A model generated the notes under the pieces. That model saw only the letters and a list, made by a program, of their open reading frames with translations, made no database searches and had not been told where the DNA came from. Made by a program: the position numbers and the translations under genes. This document shows, one piece after another, positions 8,617-18,013 of a stretch of 64,000 nt of DNA. Origin of the DNA: Sapientia aquatica (lineage in GTDB: Bacteria; Pseudomonadota; Gammaproteobacteria; Burkholderiales; Burkholderiaceae_D); contig NZ_SMYL01000002.1 of NCBI RefSeq assembly GCF_004358105.1, positions 558,001 through 622,000 of the forward strand. The letters are read 5' to 3'. The stretch's first letter is position 1, and every line of letters begins with the position of its first letter.

Positions 8617-9156
8617 CTATTTCGCTGGTGGTGGCGGAGCTTGATCCGATTTGTCACCCCAATGACCGCCGTGTCCCCAAGGGCCTTTGCCACCTTGACG
8701 GTGCTGTTCCATGCGAGCGACTTCTTTGTTCATGGTGGTTTGCTGTTCTGGTGTCAACACAGCATAAAACGTTTTTAATGCAGCTAAGCGGGCTTGTGCA
8801 TGCTCAAGATGCTTTTGCTGCATCGCTATGTGTTTTTCCATGCGTTCAGGCGCGGATAATTTTTCGTAGTCAGCGCGGGATAATTTTTCTGGCGGTGCGG
8901 TTGGTGCTGGTGGGCGCATGCTGTCGGTGAAGGTTTTCCATGCGGGCTCTTGTGCTGCGGTGATTTTTAACGCGTCGTGCAATTTGGCTTCATGCTTGGC
9001 TTGGAATTCCGCCATTTTAGATTGACGACAATCTTGTTCGTTAGCTTGTCCTTTGCAGTTTTTCACTGAACGCTCTTGCGCTCCTGCGAGCAAGGTGGCG
9101 GATGCTAATGCAAGTGCCGCGCAGCCGATTAAAACGCGCTTTTTGATCATGTTCAT
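8617..9156 (-). CDS. periplasmic Spy/CpxP-like protein with LTXXQ motif
   Basis: A 179-residue predicted periplasmic protein. Residues 3–25 form a signal peptide (MIKKRVLIGCAALALAS followed by a small-residue cleavage zone). The mature part is helical, charged and His/Pro-rich at the end. The repeat ALKTFYAVLTPEQQ is the LTxxQ motif of the Spy/CpxP family, which act as ATP-independent chaperones or stress and metal sensors in the envelope. GGAGG lies 4 bases before the ATG at 9156 and 10 before one at 9150, so either start is possible. A longer frame extends upstream without support. Confidence 0.78.
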   Translation of the reverse strand: MNMIKKRVLIGCAALALASATLLAGAQERSVKNCKGQANEQDCRQSKMAEFQAKHEAKLHDALKITAAQEPAWKTFTDSMRPPAPTAPPEKLSRADYEKLSAPERMEKHIAMQQKHLEHAQARLAALKTFYAVLTPEQQTTMNKEVARMEQHRQGGKGPWGHGGHWGDKSDQAPPPPAK

Positions 9157-9308
9157 AATTCCTCCAAGTGATGATGATTTCCAATTAACAGAGCAGGTCT
9201 GGCTCGTGCTAATGAGCATACTAGAGGGCTGATGTGTCAACAAAGTTTCGTCGCCGTTGGCTTTTGTATCGACGTGTATCGTTACCAAATTTAGCGCTGG
9301 AGTATAAA

Positions 9309-9341
9309 AAAGCCGCCCATGTCGATGACAGGAGCGGCTTT
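9309..9341 (-). terminator. hairpin terminator of argG
   Basis: AAAGCCGC (9309–9316) and GCGGCTTT (9334–9341) form an 8-bp stem. Read on the minus strand it is followed by a run of T, 20 bases beyond the argG stop. Confidence 0.82.
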
Positions 9342-9360
9342 GGGTTGCAAGCAGCGTGGA

Positions 9361-10590
9361 TTACTTGCGGCGTGCTTTGGCGTTGGCGGCGATACGCATA
9401 CGCAATGCGTTGAGCTTGATGAAGCCGCCAGCGTCGGCTTGGTTATAGGCGCCGCCGTCTTCGTCAAAGGTGGCGATGTTCATGTCAAATAACGAATCTG
9501 TTTTGGAGTCGCGTGACATGGTGGTGACGTTGCCTTTGTATAGTTTCAAACGCACCCAGCCGTTGACGTTGAGTTGCGTGTGATCGATCAACGTTTGCAG
9601 CGCTAAACGCTCTGGCGCCCACCAGTAGCCGTTATAAATTAAGCTGGCGTAACGCGGCATTAAATCGTCTTTTAAATGCGCTACTTCGCGATCTAAAGTG
9701 ATCGATTCAATCGCTCGGTGCGCACGTAACATGATGGTGCCGCCTGGCGTTTCGTAGCAGCCGCGGGACTTCATTCCAACGTAGCGGTTTTCGACTAAAT
9801 CCAAACGACCAATACCGTGTTTGCCGCCCAGACGATTTAACTCGGTCAAGACGGTTGCTGGTGACATGCGCACACCATTCAATGCGACGATATCGCCTTT
9901 TTCAAATTCGACGTCTAAGAATTCTGGCTGGTCTGGTGCCGCCTCGGGGCTAACTGTCCAACGCCACATCGATTCTTCGGCTTCCGCGCTTGGGTTTTCT
10001 AAATGGCGACCTTCAAAGCTGATGTGCAATAAGTTGGCGTCCATCGAATACGGTGCGCCGCCATTTTTGTGTTTCATGTCAATTTCGATGCCAGCGTCTT
10101 GGGCGTATTGCAGTAATTTTTCACGCGACAATAAATCCCATTCGCGCCAAGGTGCGATGACTTTCACATTTGGCATTAAGGCATACGCGCCCAATTCAAA
10201 ACGCACCTGGTCGTTACCTTTGCCGGTTGCGCCGTGCGAAATCGTATCCGCGCCGGTCGCTTTGGCGATATCGATTAAACGCTTGGCGATGAGAGGACGG
10301 GCGATTGACGTGCCGAGTAAATATTCACCTTCGTACACGGTATTGGCGCGGAACATCGGGAACACAAAGTCACGCACGAATTCTTCGCGCAAGTCGTCGA
10401 TATAAATATTTTCTGGTTTGATGCCGAACTTGAGCGCCTTTTGACGCGCTGGCTCTAACTCTTCACCTTGGCCTAAATCGGCGGTGAATGTCACGATTTC
10501 GCATTGGTAATTGTCTTGCAGCCATTTCAAAATAACGGAAGTATCAAGACCGCCGGAATACGCTAAAACTACTTTTTTAATATCGCTCAT
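9361..10590 (-). CDS. argG: argininosuccinate synthase
   Basis: A 409-residue cytoplasmic enzyme that joins citrulline and aspartate, using ATP, to make argininosuccinate in arginine biosynthesis. The PP-loop AYSGGLDTS lies at residues 10–18. Other family motifs are [26 protein letters not shown] and [17 protein letters not shown]. Length is normal for the short class of ArgG. The start ATG follows GAGAAACCT. It lies 63 bases after argF on the same strand, so argF–argG are likely co-transcribed. A strong terminator follows. Confidence 0.98.
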   Translation of the reverse strand: MSDIKKVVLAYSGGLDTSVILKWLQDNYQCEIVTFTADLGQGEELEPARQKALKFGIKPENIYIDDLREEFVRDFVFPMFRANTVYEGEYLLGTSIARPLIAKRLIDIAKATGADTISHGATGKGNDQVRFELGAYALMPNVKVIAPWREWDLLSREKLLQYAQDAGIEIDMKHKNGGAPYSMDANLLHISFEGRHLENPSAEAEESMWRWTVSPEAAPDQPEFLDVEFEKGDIVALNGVRMSPATVLTELNRLGGKHGIGRLDLVENRYVGMKSRGCYETPGGTIMLRAHRAIESITLDREVAHLKDDLMPRYASLIYNGYWWAPERLALQTLIDHTQLNVNGWVRLKLYKGNVTTMSRDSKTDSLFDMNIATFDEDGGAYNQADAGGFIKLNALRMRIAANAKARRK

Positions 10591-10653
10591 AGGTTTCTCA
10601 CTAAAGGGAAAATGTTGGTTGTTCTGTCGTTCGATAAAAAGAAAAGGGGCGGC

Positions 10654-11568
10654 TTACGCCACGCGTCCAATGACTAAATATTCGAGTAAGGCTTTTTGAA
10701 TGTGCAAACGGTTTTCGGCTTCGTCCCACACGACCGATTGCGGGCCGTCGATGACTTCAGCGGAGACTTCTTCGCCGCGATGTGCTGGCAAACAGTGCAT
10801 GAATAAGGCGTCGGGTAGGGCGCGTGACATTTTGGCTTGATCGACTATCCAACCGTCAAATGCTTTTAAGCGCGCTTGATTTTCGGCCTCATAACCCATG
10901 CTAGTCCACACGTCGGTATTGACCAATGAAACGCCTTCGCACGCATCGCTTGGATTATCAAACAGCGTGTAATTGGTTTGTTCTTTGGGGACGCGCGACA
11001 GATCAACTTCATAGCCTTTGGGCGTTGAAATATTGAGATGGAAATCAAAAATTTGTGCGGCTTGCAACCACGAATACAGCATATTGTTGGCGTCGCCGAC
11101 CCAAGCGACTTTCTTGCCTGCGATAGAGCCGCGATGTTCAATGTAGGTAAATACATCGGCAAATACTTGGCAAGGATGATGTTCGTTGGTCAGCCCGTTA
11201 ATGACCGGTACGCGCGAATGCGCGGCAAAGCGTTCAATAATGTCTTGGCCAAAGGTACGAATCATAATGATGTCGCACATGCGCGACATCACTTGTCCTG
11301 CATCCTCAACCGGTTCGCCGCGGCCTAGTTGGCTATCGCGTGTGTTGAGGTAAATCGCCGCGCCGCCGAGTTGGTGCATGCCGGCTTCAAACGACAAGCG
11401 AGTGCGAGTGGAATTTTTTTCAAACACCATGACTAAGGTTCGGTCTAATAACGGATGGTAGATTTGGTACTCTTTGAATTTGCGTTTAATAATGCGCGCA
11501 CGTTCCATCACGTAATTAAATTCGTCTAAGGTAAAGTCAGCTAACTGCAGGAAGTGTTTGATTGCCAT
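10654..11568 (-). CDS. argF: ornithine carbamoyltransferase
   Basis: A 304-residue anabolic ornithine transcarbamylase that makes citrulline from ornithine and carbamoyl phosphate. The carbamoyl-phosphate loop STRTR is in FEKNSTRTRLSFE near residue 53. The HPCQ motif is in NEHHPCQVFAD, and the ornithine-binding HCLPAHRGEEV is near residue 258. Full length. It precedes argG in transcription order; argG uses its product, so the pair forms a two-step operon. No ArgR-type operator could be picked out with confidence upstream. Confidence 0.97.
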   Translation of the reverse strand: MAIKHFLQLADFTLDEFNYVMERARIIKRKFKEYQIYHPLLDRTLVMVFEKNSTRTRLSFEAGMHQLGGAAIYLNTRDSQLGRGEPVEDAGQVMSRMCDIIMIRTFGQDIIERFAAHSRVPVINGLTNEHHPCQVFADVFTYIEHRGSIAGKKVAWVGDANNMLYSWLQAAQIFDFHLNISTPKGYEVDLSRVPKEQTNYTLFDNPSDACEGVSLVNTDVWTSMGYEAENQARLKAFDGWIVDQAKMSRALPDALFMHCLPAHRGEEVSAEVIDGPQSVVWDEAENRLHIQKALLEYLVIGRVA

Positions 11569-11935
11569 AATTGAATAAGCACCGCTAGGCGATATTTCCC
11601 ATTAGGTAAAACAATGTGTTTGCTAGTTCGCCGAAATGAATTGCGATTGAGCTGAGCTGGCAGCTAAATTATCCGAGGCGAAGTGACAGATCAGTATTGA
11701 ATTGACTAGGAATTGATGCAGCCGAGTTGTGCTGTGTAGTTGTCAGAATCGGCATTGATTATAGGGGATTATTGGAGCTCACGCCCTAACTTGACGGTGA
11801 AAATTTCGCATTCATCGGAAATTTTCTGCTAATTTCAAATTAAATTTTGGTAAAAATTACTATTTCTTGATAAAAGTCGGTTTGCTTTATTCGCTGCGCA
11901 GAATTCGTTAAATCCAATTTGGATGAAATAATGTA
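11569..11935. other. intergenic region upstream of argF
   Basis: A gene-free stretch between argF and a YitT-type gene, both on the minus strand. A perfect minus-strand –10 hexamer (TATAAT, 11763 to 11758) lies about 190 bases upstream of argF, but its –35 is poor, so it is only a candidate promoter. The leader between it and argF is AT-rich without an obvious structure. Confidence 0.4.
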
Positions 11936-12559
11936 TTAAATGGCAATGTAACGTTCGGGGTGATGATTAATTGCGAGCGTCATATTCAACGCCACCGCCC
12001 CAAGAATCGATAACGCGAGCGAGGTTGCAGACAGCAGAGGAATCGAAAGCAACAAAATCAATCCATCAATTCCCAATTGCACCAGGCCGGCCCGAACGCC
12101 AAAACGTTCTTGCAGAAATAGCACCAAAATATTGATTCCGCCTAAGCTCGATTTGTGGCGGAATAAAATCAGCAATCCAACTCCCATCAAGAGCCCACCA
12201 ATCACCGCCGCATACAATGGATTTAATCCATCGAGTCGTAACACCAACGGCATCATTTCTGACCAGCCCGCCAGCAGCAACACTGCGCAGAACGTTTTGA
12301 GGGTAAATTTCCAGCCCATTTTTTTGATGGAAAGCGCATAGAACGGCAAATTCAAGACAAAAAATAACCGACCAAAACTAATCCCGCTGGCGTAATGCAG
12401 CAAGAACGACAATCCAACTGTGCCGCCTGTTACCAAGCCCGCCTTGCCATAAATGGCGACACCTAAGGCAACGATGAGCGTGCCAGTAACTATGGCGAGC
12501 GCGTCTTCGAATAGGCTGTGGCGCGCGATTGGTGGTGCAAGTAGTTGAGAGTTATTCAT
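11936..12559 (-). CDS. YitT family membrane protein
   Basis: A 207-residue integral membrane protein with five to six hydrophobic helices. The first helix pair holds TGTLIVALGVAIYGKAGLVTGG, followed by the conserved glycine-rich turn GTVGLSFLLHYASG, which is typical of YitT/DUF161 membrane proteins. It lacks the C-terminal cytoplasmic domain found in longer Bacillus members, as do many proteobacterial homologues. No transport substrate is known for the family. The gene stands apart from rsgA by about 170 bases and may be a single unit. Confidence 0.8.
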   Translation of the reverse strand: MNNSQLLAPPIARHSLFEDALAIVTGTLIVALGVAIYGKAGLVTGGTVGLSFLLHYASGISFGRLFFVLNLPFYALSIKKMGWKFTLKTFCAVLLLAGWSEMMPLVLRLDGLNPLYAAVIGGLLMGVGLLILFRHKSSLGGINILVLFLQERFGVRAGLVQLGIDGLILLLSIPLLSATSLALSILGAVALNMTLAINHHPERYIAI

Positions 12560-12730
12560 CTGGCGGAGCGATTAAAACTGCTGGCGAATCGATACGGAAA
12601 TGCCAGAGCAAATTGGTTTGGGTAAGTTTGGCGCAAGAATACACCTGACGAACTCATTCGAAAATGAGCTACATCAAGCTCAGTGTGAAATAGGTGAGAG
12701 TGGCGCGATTGAGAAGATCGCGCTGGTGAT

Positions 12731-13627
12731 TTATTTATAACCCAAGGTCTGTGCCGCTTCGTGTACCAGTTGCTCGTACATTTCATGCCGCATTTTGGTA
12801 ATGTCACCGGATGCTACCGCCGCCAAAACCGCGCAGCCTGGCTCGGTGTGATGGTGGCAGTTATAGAATTTGCAGTGGCCCAAATGCGGGCGGAATTCGG
12901 GGAAAGCGCGTTCCAACATCCCCTCGGTCAAATGATGCAAGCCAAATTCTTGGAAGCCGGGCGAATCAATAATGATGCTGTTGGCATTGAGATGATACGA
13001 GCGCACAAAGGTGGTGGTGTGCTTGCCGGTATCCAGCGCGGCGGAAATCTCACGGGTGGCGATTTCGGCGTCAGGAATGAGCAAATTGATGAGCGACGAT
13101 TTTCCCATGCCCGATTGGCCGATCAAAATCGTCGATTGACCTTCTAGCAGCGGCATTAAGGTTGCTAGCGTTTGTTCTGGATTGGTTTTAGCCGACACCA
13201 AATGGACTGGATAACCCATTGCTTGGTAAGTCTCTAAGCGGCGTTTGGCATGCGGCAGCAAATCGAGCACGTCAATTTTATTGAGCACCAAATGCGGCTT
13301 GATGCCGCCAGCTTCGGCGGCGACCAAGGCGCGTGAGATTAAATCGTCCGAAAACCCGGGTTCGGTTGCGACAACAATAAACAATTGGGTGAGATTAGCG
13401 GCCAATAATTTAGAGCGATATTGATCGGAACGGTACAACAAGGTTTTGCGTTCGGTAATCGCTTCAATCACGCCTTGGTTTTTTGACGTCAGTTTGTATT
13501 CCACCACGTCGCCGACTGCCACATCACTTTTTTTGCCGCGCGTGACGCAATTGAATAATACCGAATCCGCTTCGACTAAATAATGGCGCCCATGGGCTGC
13601 CATGACGGTGCCAAATAATTTAGTCAT
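12731..13627 (-). CDS. rsgA: ribosome small subunit-dependent GTPase A
   Basis: A 298-residue circularly permuted GTPase that helps mature the 30S ribosomal subunit. An N-terminal OB-fold precedes the GTPase motifs in permuted order: G4 NKID, P-loop GQSGMGKSS near residue 175, and G3 DSPGF. The C-terminal zinc site is [14 protein letters not shown]. The ATG at 13627 is chosen because it overlaps the phhB stop as TGATG, a translational-coupling arrangement; the frame extends further upstream inside phhB without support. A hairpin with GCGCGAT arms (12703–12723) follows the stop but has no T-run. Confidence 0.95.
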   Translation of the reverse strand: MTKLFGTVMAAHGRHYLVEADSVLFNCVTRGKKSDVAVGDVVEYKLTSKNQGVIEAITERKTLLYRSDQYRSKLLAANLTQLFIVVATEPGFSDDLISRALVAAEAGGIKPHLVLNKIDVLDLLPHAKRRLETYQAMGYPVHLVSAKTNPEQTLATLMPLLEGQSTILIGQSGMGKSSLINLLIPDAEIATREISAALDTGKHTTTFVRSYHLNANSIIIDSPGFQEFGLHHLTEGMLERAFPEFRPHLGHCKFYNCHHHTEPGCAVLAAVASGDITKMRHEMYEQLVHEAAQTLGYK

Positions 13628-13977
13628 CAAGAAAACGACTGCTGATAAATAGCATCGACTTTGGCCGCGCAAATAAAGTCGTTGACCGATAAGCCACCTT
13701 TGCCGCCATTGACACTGTGCGTGTCGAATTTAATCAGGCATTGGTTGTAGGTCAGTGTGATTTCAGGATGATGATCGTCAGCGTGGATGACGTAGGCAAT
13801 CGCATTCATGAAGGCTAACGTTTCGTAATAATTTTTGAACTGGTATTTTTTGACGATGCGCGGGCCAGCCAATTCCCAACCCGGGACAGCAGCTAAATAA
13901 GCGTTTAATTCGGAATCGGCTAGAGCGGTTTCAGTGTGCTGGCATTTGCGAGCCAATAAATCTGCGGTACTAGGCAT
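13627..13977 (-). CDS. phhB: 4a-hydroxytetrahydrobiopterin dehydratase (PCD/DCoH family)
   Basis: A 116-residue pterin-4a-carbinolamine dehydratase, which recycles tetrahydrobiopterin cofactor by dehydrating its 4a-hydroxy form. The motif [16 protein letters not shown] carries the conserved active-site histidines. The C-terminal [14 protein letters not shown]-type segment (with an extra KG) is also typical. No phenylalanine hydroxylase gene is nearby. It overlaps the upstream M48 protease gene by 8 bases and the downstream rsgA by one base, so the three genes form a tightly coupled operon, an arrangement common in Burkholderiales. Confidence 0.92.
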   Translation of the reverse strand: MPSTADLLARKCQHTETALADSELNAYLAAVPGWELAGPRIVKKYQFKNYYETLAFMNAIAYVIHADDHHPEITLTYNQCLIKFDTHSVNGGKGGLSVNDFICAAKVDAIYQQSFS

Positions 13978-15274
13978 GTTGTTGTGTTCCAGAGTTAATT
14001 GAAAGTGATAACTGTTGTTTTAAATGTGCGATCCGCACGGACGCCGAGGGATGGCTGTCATAAAACGTTGAGTGCAACGGATCAGGCGTTAAGGTTGAGG
14101 CGTTGTCGTCGTACATTTTTACCAGCGCCGAAACGAGGTCGTTGGCGTTGGTGTGATGCGCGGCAAATTCGTCGGCTTCAAACTCGTGTTTGCGCGAACT
14201 GATGGCGCTAATCGGTGAGAAGAAAAAAGTAAACAACGGCAACGTCAGCATAAATAATAACAAGGCCATGGCGTCGTTACTGCTGCCATTGCCGATGATG
14301 ATTGGCTCAACGCCCAAGCCGGTGTAGAACCAAATTTGCTGTTTGAGATAGCCGAGCAAGGCTAAAAAACCGAGCGACAAAATAAAGATTAAAGCGATGC
14401 GTTTGATGATGTGCTTTTTCTTAAAGTGACCTAATTCATGCGCTAGCACGGCTTCGATTTCTTGCGGCGCTAAACGCTCGATGAGCGTATCAAAAAACAC
14501 GATGCGTTTTGATGCGCCAAAGCCGGAGAAATAAGCATTGCCGTGCGCGCTGCGTTTGGAGCCATCCATGATGAACAAGCCTTTGGATGCAAAGCCAGTG
14601 CGCTGCATCAAGCCTTCGATTCGGTTTTTTAAACTATCGTCTTCGAGCGGTTTAAATTTGTTAAATAGTGGCGCGATAAAAGTCGGGTAAAGTACCATCA
14701 TCAATAATTGAAATCCGCTCCAGACCAACCACGCATACAGCCACCATAAATCGCCCGCACTGCCCATCAACTTTAGGACGATCCAGCATAACGGCAAACC
14801 GATTACGGCACCGATAAGAGTGTTTTTAATCATGTCAGTAAAATACAGTCGCACCGACATTTTGTTAAAGCCGAATTTTTCTTCCAGCACAAACTGGCGG
14901 TAATAATCGAGCGGCAAATCGATGAGACTAGTAATTACAGTGAAGCTCACTAATAAGCCGATTTGATAGCTCATTCCGACTCCCAAAAGTGGGATTAGAT
15001 GCGCGGAGAGCCATTGCAAGCCGCCGAATAAGGTCAGCGCCAGTAAAACGGCTGCGCCCATGAACAGATCGATCAAACCTAATTTGGCTTTGGCAACGGT
15101 GTAATCGGCCGCTTTTTGATGCGATTCAAGCGTGATTTTTTCAGCGAATTGGGGTGGAACAGCGTTGCGGTGTTGTTGTACGTGACGAATTTGGCGCGAG
15201 GCTAACCAGAAGCGGCAACCTAAGCTCAAACTCAAGAAAACGATAAACAATACTGAAAATGCAAATGAATCCAT
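13970..15274 (-). CDS. M48 family membrane metallopeptidase (Ste24/CaaX protease-like)
   Basis: A 434-residue membrane zinc protease of family M48, subfamily Ste24. There are about six to seven hydrophobic segments. The zinc motif HELGH lies near residue 280 (EAVLAHELGHFKKKH), and the third ligand is in the downstream FEADEFAA. Bacterial members are thought to take part in membrane-protein quality control; prenylated substrates are not expected here. AGGAG precedes the ATG. It is the first gene of the operon with phhB and rsgA, and is divergent from orn. Confidence 0.9.
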   Translation of the reverse strand: MDSFAFSVLFIVFLSLSLGCRFWLASRQIRHVQQHRNAVPPQFAEKITLESHQKAADYTVAKAKLGLIDLFMGAAVLLALTLFGGLQWLSAHLIPLLGVGMSYQIGLLVSFTVITSLIDLPLDYYRQFVLEEKFGFNKMSVRLYFTDMIKNTLIGAVIGLPLCWIVLKLMGSAGDLWWLYAWLVWSGFQLLMMVLYPTFIAPLFNKFKPLEDDSLKNRIEGLMQRTGFASKGLFIMDGSKRSAHGNAYFSGFGASKRIVFFDTLIERLAPQEIEAVLAHELGHFKKKHIIKRIALIFILSLGFLALLGYLKQQIWFYTGLGVEPIIIGNGSSNDAMALLLFMLTLPLFTFFFSPISAISSRKHEFEADEFAAHHTNANDLVSALVKMYDDNASTLTPDPLHSTFYDSHPSASVRIAHLKQQLSLSINSGTQQHA

Positions 15275-15461
15275 GCTGCTCCTGTGAGAAAATAGCGGAC
15301 TATTAATTGAATTGAACCCATACCGAAATCAACTCCATCGACTAAACTAGTTAAATTCGATGGGAACCTGAGTGGCTAAGATCATAGCGATCCTTAACTC
15401 GGCTCGGTATCAATGAATACTTTATAAAATTGAAATTGCGCCAGCGCGCCAAGGAATAATT

Positions 15462-16043
15462 ATGTCACAAGAGAGTATTTTACCCGCAACTCCTCCAGCC
15501 AAGCCGAATGAATTTAATCTGGTTTGGGTCGATATGGAAATGACCGGACTTGATCCCGATAACGATCGCATCATCGAAGTTGCCGTGTTAGTGACCGATA
15601 TGGAACTCAATATTTTGGCTGAAGGCCCAGTGTTTGCCATTCACCAAAGCGATGAAACCTTGGACAAAATGGATAACTGGAACAAAGGTACGCATGGCCG
15701 CTCTGGTTTAATTGACCGTGTCAAAGCCTCAACAGTGACCGAAGCCGAAGCAGAAAAGCAGTTGATCGCCTTCCTCAAACAATACGTCCCAGCCGGTAAA
15801 TCGCCCATGTGCGGCAATTCCATCTGCCAAGACCGCCGCTTTATGGTGCGCGGCATGCCTAAGCTGGAGGAGTTTTTCCACTATCGCAATCTGGATGTAT
15901 CGACCTTAAAAGAATTGTGCCGCCGCTGGAAACCCGATTTGATTAAAGGCTTTAAAAAGCATCAAAAACATACCGCAATGGCCGATATCATTGAATCGGT
16001 AGAAGAATTGCGCTACTACCGCGAACATTTCATCGTGCCTTAA
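15462..16043 (+). CDS. orn: oligoribonuclease
   Basis: A 193-residue DEDDh 3'-5' exonuclease that degrades two- to five-nucleotide RNA, including pGpG from cyclic di-GMP turnover. Exo I is [11 protein letters not shown] with the first Asp and Glu; Exo II is [11 protein letters not shown]; Exo III is [11 protein letters not shown] with the His and final Asp. AAGGAATAATT precedes the ATG. A TATAAA-type element sits at 15421–15427, just upstream, as a possible –10. Divergent from the M48 gene and closed by a strong terminator. Confidence 0.97.
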   Translation: MSQESILPATPPAKPNEFNLVWVDMEMTGLDPDNDRIIEVAVLVTDMELNILAEGPVFAIHQSDETLDKMDNWNKGTHGRSGLIDRVKASTVTEAEAEKQLIAFLKQYVPAGKSPMCGNSICQDRRFMVRGMPKLEEFFHYRNLDVSTLKELCRRWKPDLIKGFKKHQKHTAMADIIESVEELRYYREHFIVP

Positions 16044-16061
16044 TTCCGATAAAGTCCAAAC

Positions 16062-16098
16062 AAAAAGCCGCCACATTGTTGAGATGTGGCGGCTTTTT
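16062..16098. terminator. bidirectional terminator between orn and a YecA-type gene
   Basis: A perfect 15-bp stem, AAAAAGCCGCCACAT (16062–16076) against ATGTGGCGGCTTTTT (16084–16098), with a 7-base loop. A- and T-runs flank it, so it serves both converging genes. Confidence 0.93.
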
Positions 16099-16128
16099 TG
16101 TGAACTCTAAATGCGCTTTGGGGCGCTA

Positions 16129-16827
16129 TTAATGCACTGTTGGACCGGCTCCGCAGCAGTTTTTGTATTTCTTGCCGCTGCCGCAATTGCAAATGTCGTT
16201 GCGGCCTTGCTTCGGCGCGTCGCGTTTGACGGTGCCAACGCCAGAAGTACGCAGTGGTAACCAGTATTGGTGAATATGTGGAATTGCCGCTTCGACTTCG
16301 ATTGATAACTTATGGCATTTGCTTGGTTCATCGACTAATTTTGTCTCTTCTTCGGTGATTTCATCCGCACCGAGTAAATAGATTGGGCGCAATAAAGGCT
16401 CAAGTGAAGTGGATTTAATCGCTTCCCACGCATCGGCGCGCAATTGCATGCCTTCCCAAAAGCCCCAAGCCCACGCTTCGCCATCGATGATTTCTTTGCC
16501 GTCCAAGTCATAAACGCAGAACAGCGGTTCAAATTCTTTCGGTGCGACTTCAAAGGTAATCATTACTTCGTTAGAAAAGCGTGCGATCAGATTAATGATG
16601 CGTTCGGCTTGTTTGTCCGAGGTGAACTTAGGCTGCTCGTCGTCTTCAAGTCCCCACACATTCGGTAGCCATTCTGACAAAGGAATGAACTCAGGCCCGA
16701 TGGCAATGGCGGTTAAATAGCCGTGCAACGCGTCCATCGTCATGCCTTCGTCACCGACGGCATCGGACATTAAAAAGTTATCAAGTTCGTCAAATTCTTT
16801 ATCTGAGAGCGGCTGGTCTAAATGCAT
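16129..16827 (-). CDS. UPF0149/YecA family protein with SEC-C zinc motif
   Basis: A 232-residue protein. The N-terminal two-thirds match the UPF0149 (YecA/YgfB) helical domain, with the hallmark MTMDALHGYLTAIAIGPEFIPLSEWLP. The last 25 residues are a SEC-C metal-binding motif (GRNDICNCGSGKKYKNCCG), as at the C-terminus of SecA and of E. coli YecA. YecA-type proteins are reported as ribosome- or SecA-associated, so a chaperone-like or translation-linked role is a reasonable guess. It is monocistronic, with a terminator shared with orn. Confidence 0.88.
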   Translation of the reverse strand: MHLDQPLSDKEFDELDNFLMSDAVGDEGMTMDALHGYLTAIAIGPEFIPLSEWLPNVWGLEDDEQPKFTSDKQAERIINLIARFSNEVMITFEVAPKEFEPLFCVYDLDGKEIIDGEAWAWGFWEGMQLRADAWEAIKSTSLEPLLRPIYLLGADEITEEETKLVDEPSKCHKLSIEVEAAIPHIHQYWLPLRTSGVGTVKRDAPKQGRNDICNCGSGKKYKNCCGAGPTVH

Positions 16828-16968
16828 AAGGCACCTTATAGGAAGAAGTTGGCGGAAAATACGGCAGTGTATCGCTTAAGCGTTATTTTGTCTGGATCAA
16901 TTTGTGTAGATCAACCCGCGCGCAACCAGTAAAATAGCGCCATTATTGAACTGCAACAGGATACTGCA

Positions 16969-17640
16969 ATGACCCAAGATGAATTGAAACAAGCCGTCGC
17001 TCGCGCCGCAATTGAATATGTCGTACCTGGACAAATCGTCGGCGTAGGCACCGGCTCCACCGCCAATTTTTTCATCGATGAGCTGGCGAAAATCAAGGAC
17101 ACCATTACCGGCACAGTAGCCTCATCCGAAGCCACCGCAGCGCGCTTACGTTCGCATGGAATTAAAGTATTTGATTTAAATGATGTGATTTCGATGCCGG
17201 TATATATTGATGGCGCGGATGAAATTGACGCCAACGGTGCGATGATTAAAGGCGGCGGCGCAGCCTTAACGCGCGAGAAAATCGTGGCATCGGTAGCAGA
17301 GAAATTCGTCTGCATCGCTGACGGCTCCAAACTGGTCAAAGTATTGGGCAAATTCCCGTTGCCAGTCGAAGTCATCCCGATGGCGCAAGCAGCCGTTGCA
17401 CGTCAATTGAATCTATTAGGCGGCGAAGCTAAATTGCGCTTAAAGGACGGTCATCCTTTAATTACTGATAACGGCAACATGATTTTGGATGTGCACGGCA
17501 TGCAAATCGCCAATCCGGTGGCGATGGAAGCGTTGATGAACAATATTGTCGGTGTAGTGACAGTTGGCTTATTTGCTAAGCAGGGCGCCAATGTTTGTCT
17601 GTTGGGGATGGAAGATGGAGTAAAGACGTTGACGTTTTAA
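16969..17640 (+). CDS. rpiA: ribose-5-phosphate isomerase A
   Basis: A 223-residue enzyme that interconverts ribose 5-phosphate and ribulose 5-phosphate in the pentose phosphate pathway. The phosphate loop is [12 protein letters not shown]. The catalytic region IDGADEID and the [12 protein letters not shown] stretch carry the conserved Asp, Lys and Glu. Length is standard. The start ATG follows a purine-rich AACAGGATACTGCA. A single-gene unit ending in a strong hairpin. Its product ribulose 5-phosphate is also the substrate of the KpsF-type isomerase further along. Confidence 0.97.
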   Translation: MTQDELKQAVARAAIEYVVPGQIVGVGTGSTANFFIDELAKIKDTITGTVASSEATAARLRSHGIKVFDLNDVISMPVYIDGADEIDANGAMIKGGGAALTREKIVASVAEKFVCIADGSKLVKVLGKFPLPVEVIPMAQAAVARQLNLLGGEAKLRLKDGHPLITDNGNMILDVHGMQIANPVAMEALMNNIVGVVTVGLFAKQGANVCLLGMEDGVKTLTF

Positions 17641-17671
17641 ACGTGCTAAACCCAGCTAAATTTTGCTGAAT

Positions 17672-17710
17672 AAAAAAACCGCTCATCGTTAAAGATAGAG
17701 CGGTTTTTTT
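17672..17710. terminator. bidirectional terminator between rpiA and yggX
   Basis: AAAAAAACCGCTC (17672–17684) pairs perfectly with GAGCGGTTTTTTT (17698–17710), a 13-bp stem with a 13-base loop. It stops rpiA on the plus strand and yggX on the minus strand. Confidence 0.93.
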
Positions 17711-17729
17711 ATTGAGTGTAGCTAACTAC

Positions 17730-18002
17730 TTATTCAGTCGGCGGTACATAACCGGTGGCGGCATCCGCGCCATCGCCGAAGAAATGTTTTTCCATTTGCG
17801 TGGCTAAATATTTGCGGGCGCGCACGTCAGCGAGATTTAAGCGATTTTCGTTGACCAACATGGTTTGGTGTTTTAACCACGCTGCCCATGCTTCTTTGCT
17901 CACGGTTTCATAAATCTTTTTGCCCAATTCACCCGGGTAAGGTGGAAAGTCTAAGCCTTCGGCTTCTTTGTTTAATTTAATACATTGAATCATGCGACTC
18001 AT
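17730..18002 (-). CDS. yggX: oxidative damage protection protein / Fe(II)-trafficking protein (YggX family)
   Basis: A 90-residue protein matching YggX throughout: [24 protein letters not shown] at the start with the conserved Cys, then [15 protein letters not shown] and [14 protein letters not shown]. YggX is linked to iron handling and protection of iron-sulfur clusters from oxidants. GGAGTCACC precedes the ATG. It begins 11 bases after the argA stop, so it is probably read from the argA transcript, and ends at a terminator shared with rpiA. Confidence 0.95.
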   Translation of the reverse strand: MSRMIQCIKLNKEAEGLDFPPYPGELGKKIYETVSKEAWAAWLKHQTMLVNENRLNLADVRARKYLATQMEKHFFGDGADAATGYVPPTE

Positions 18003-18013
18003 GGTGACTCCAG

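Noticed and set aside
12556-12807. 83-codon minus-strand frame between YitT and rsgA
   Set aside because: Overlaps the rsgA 3' end in another frame, with low-complexity content and no ribosome site.
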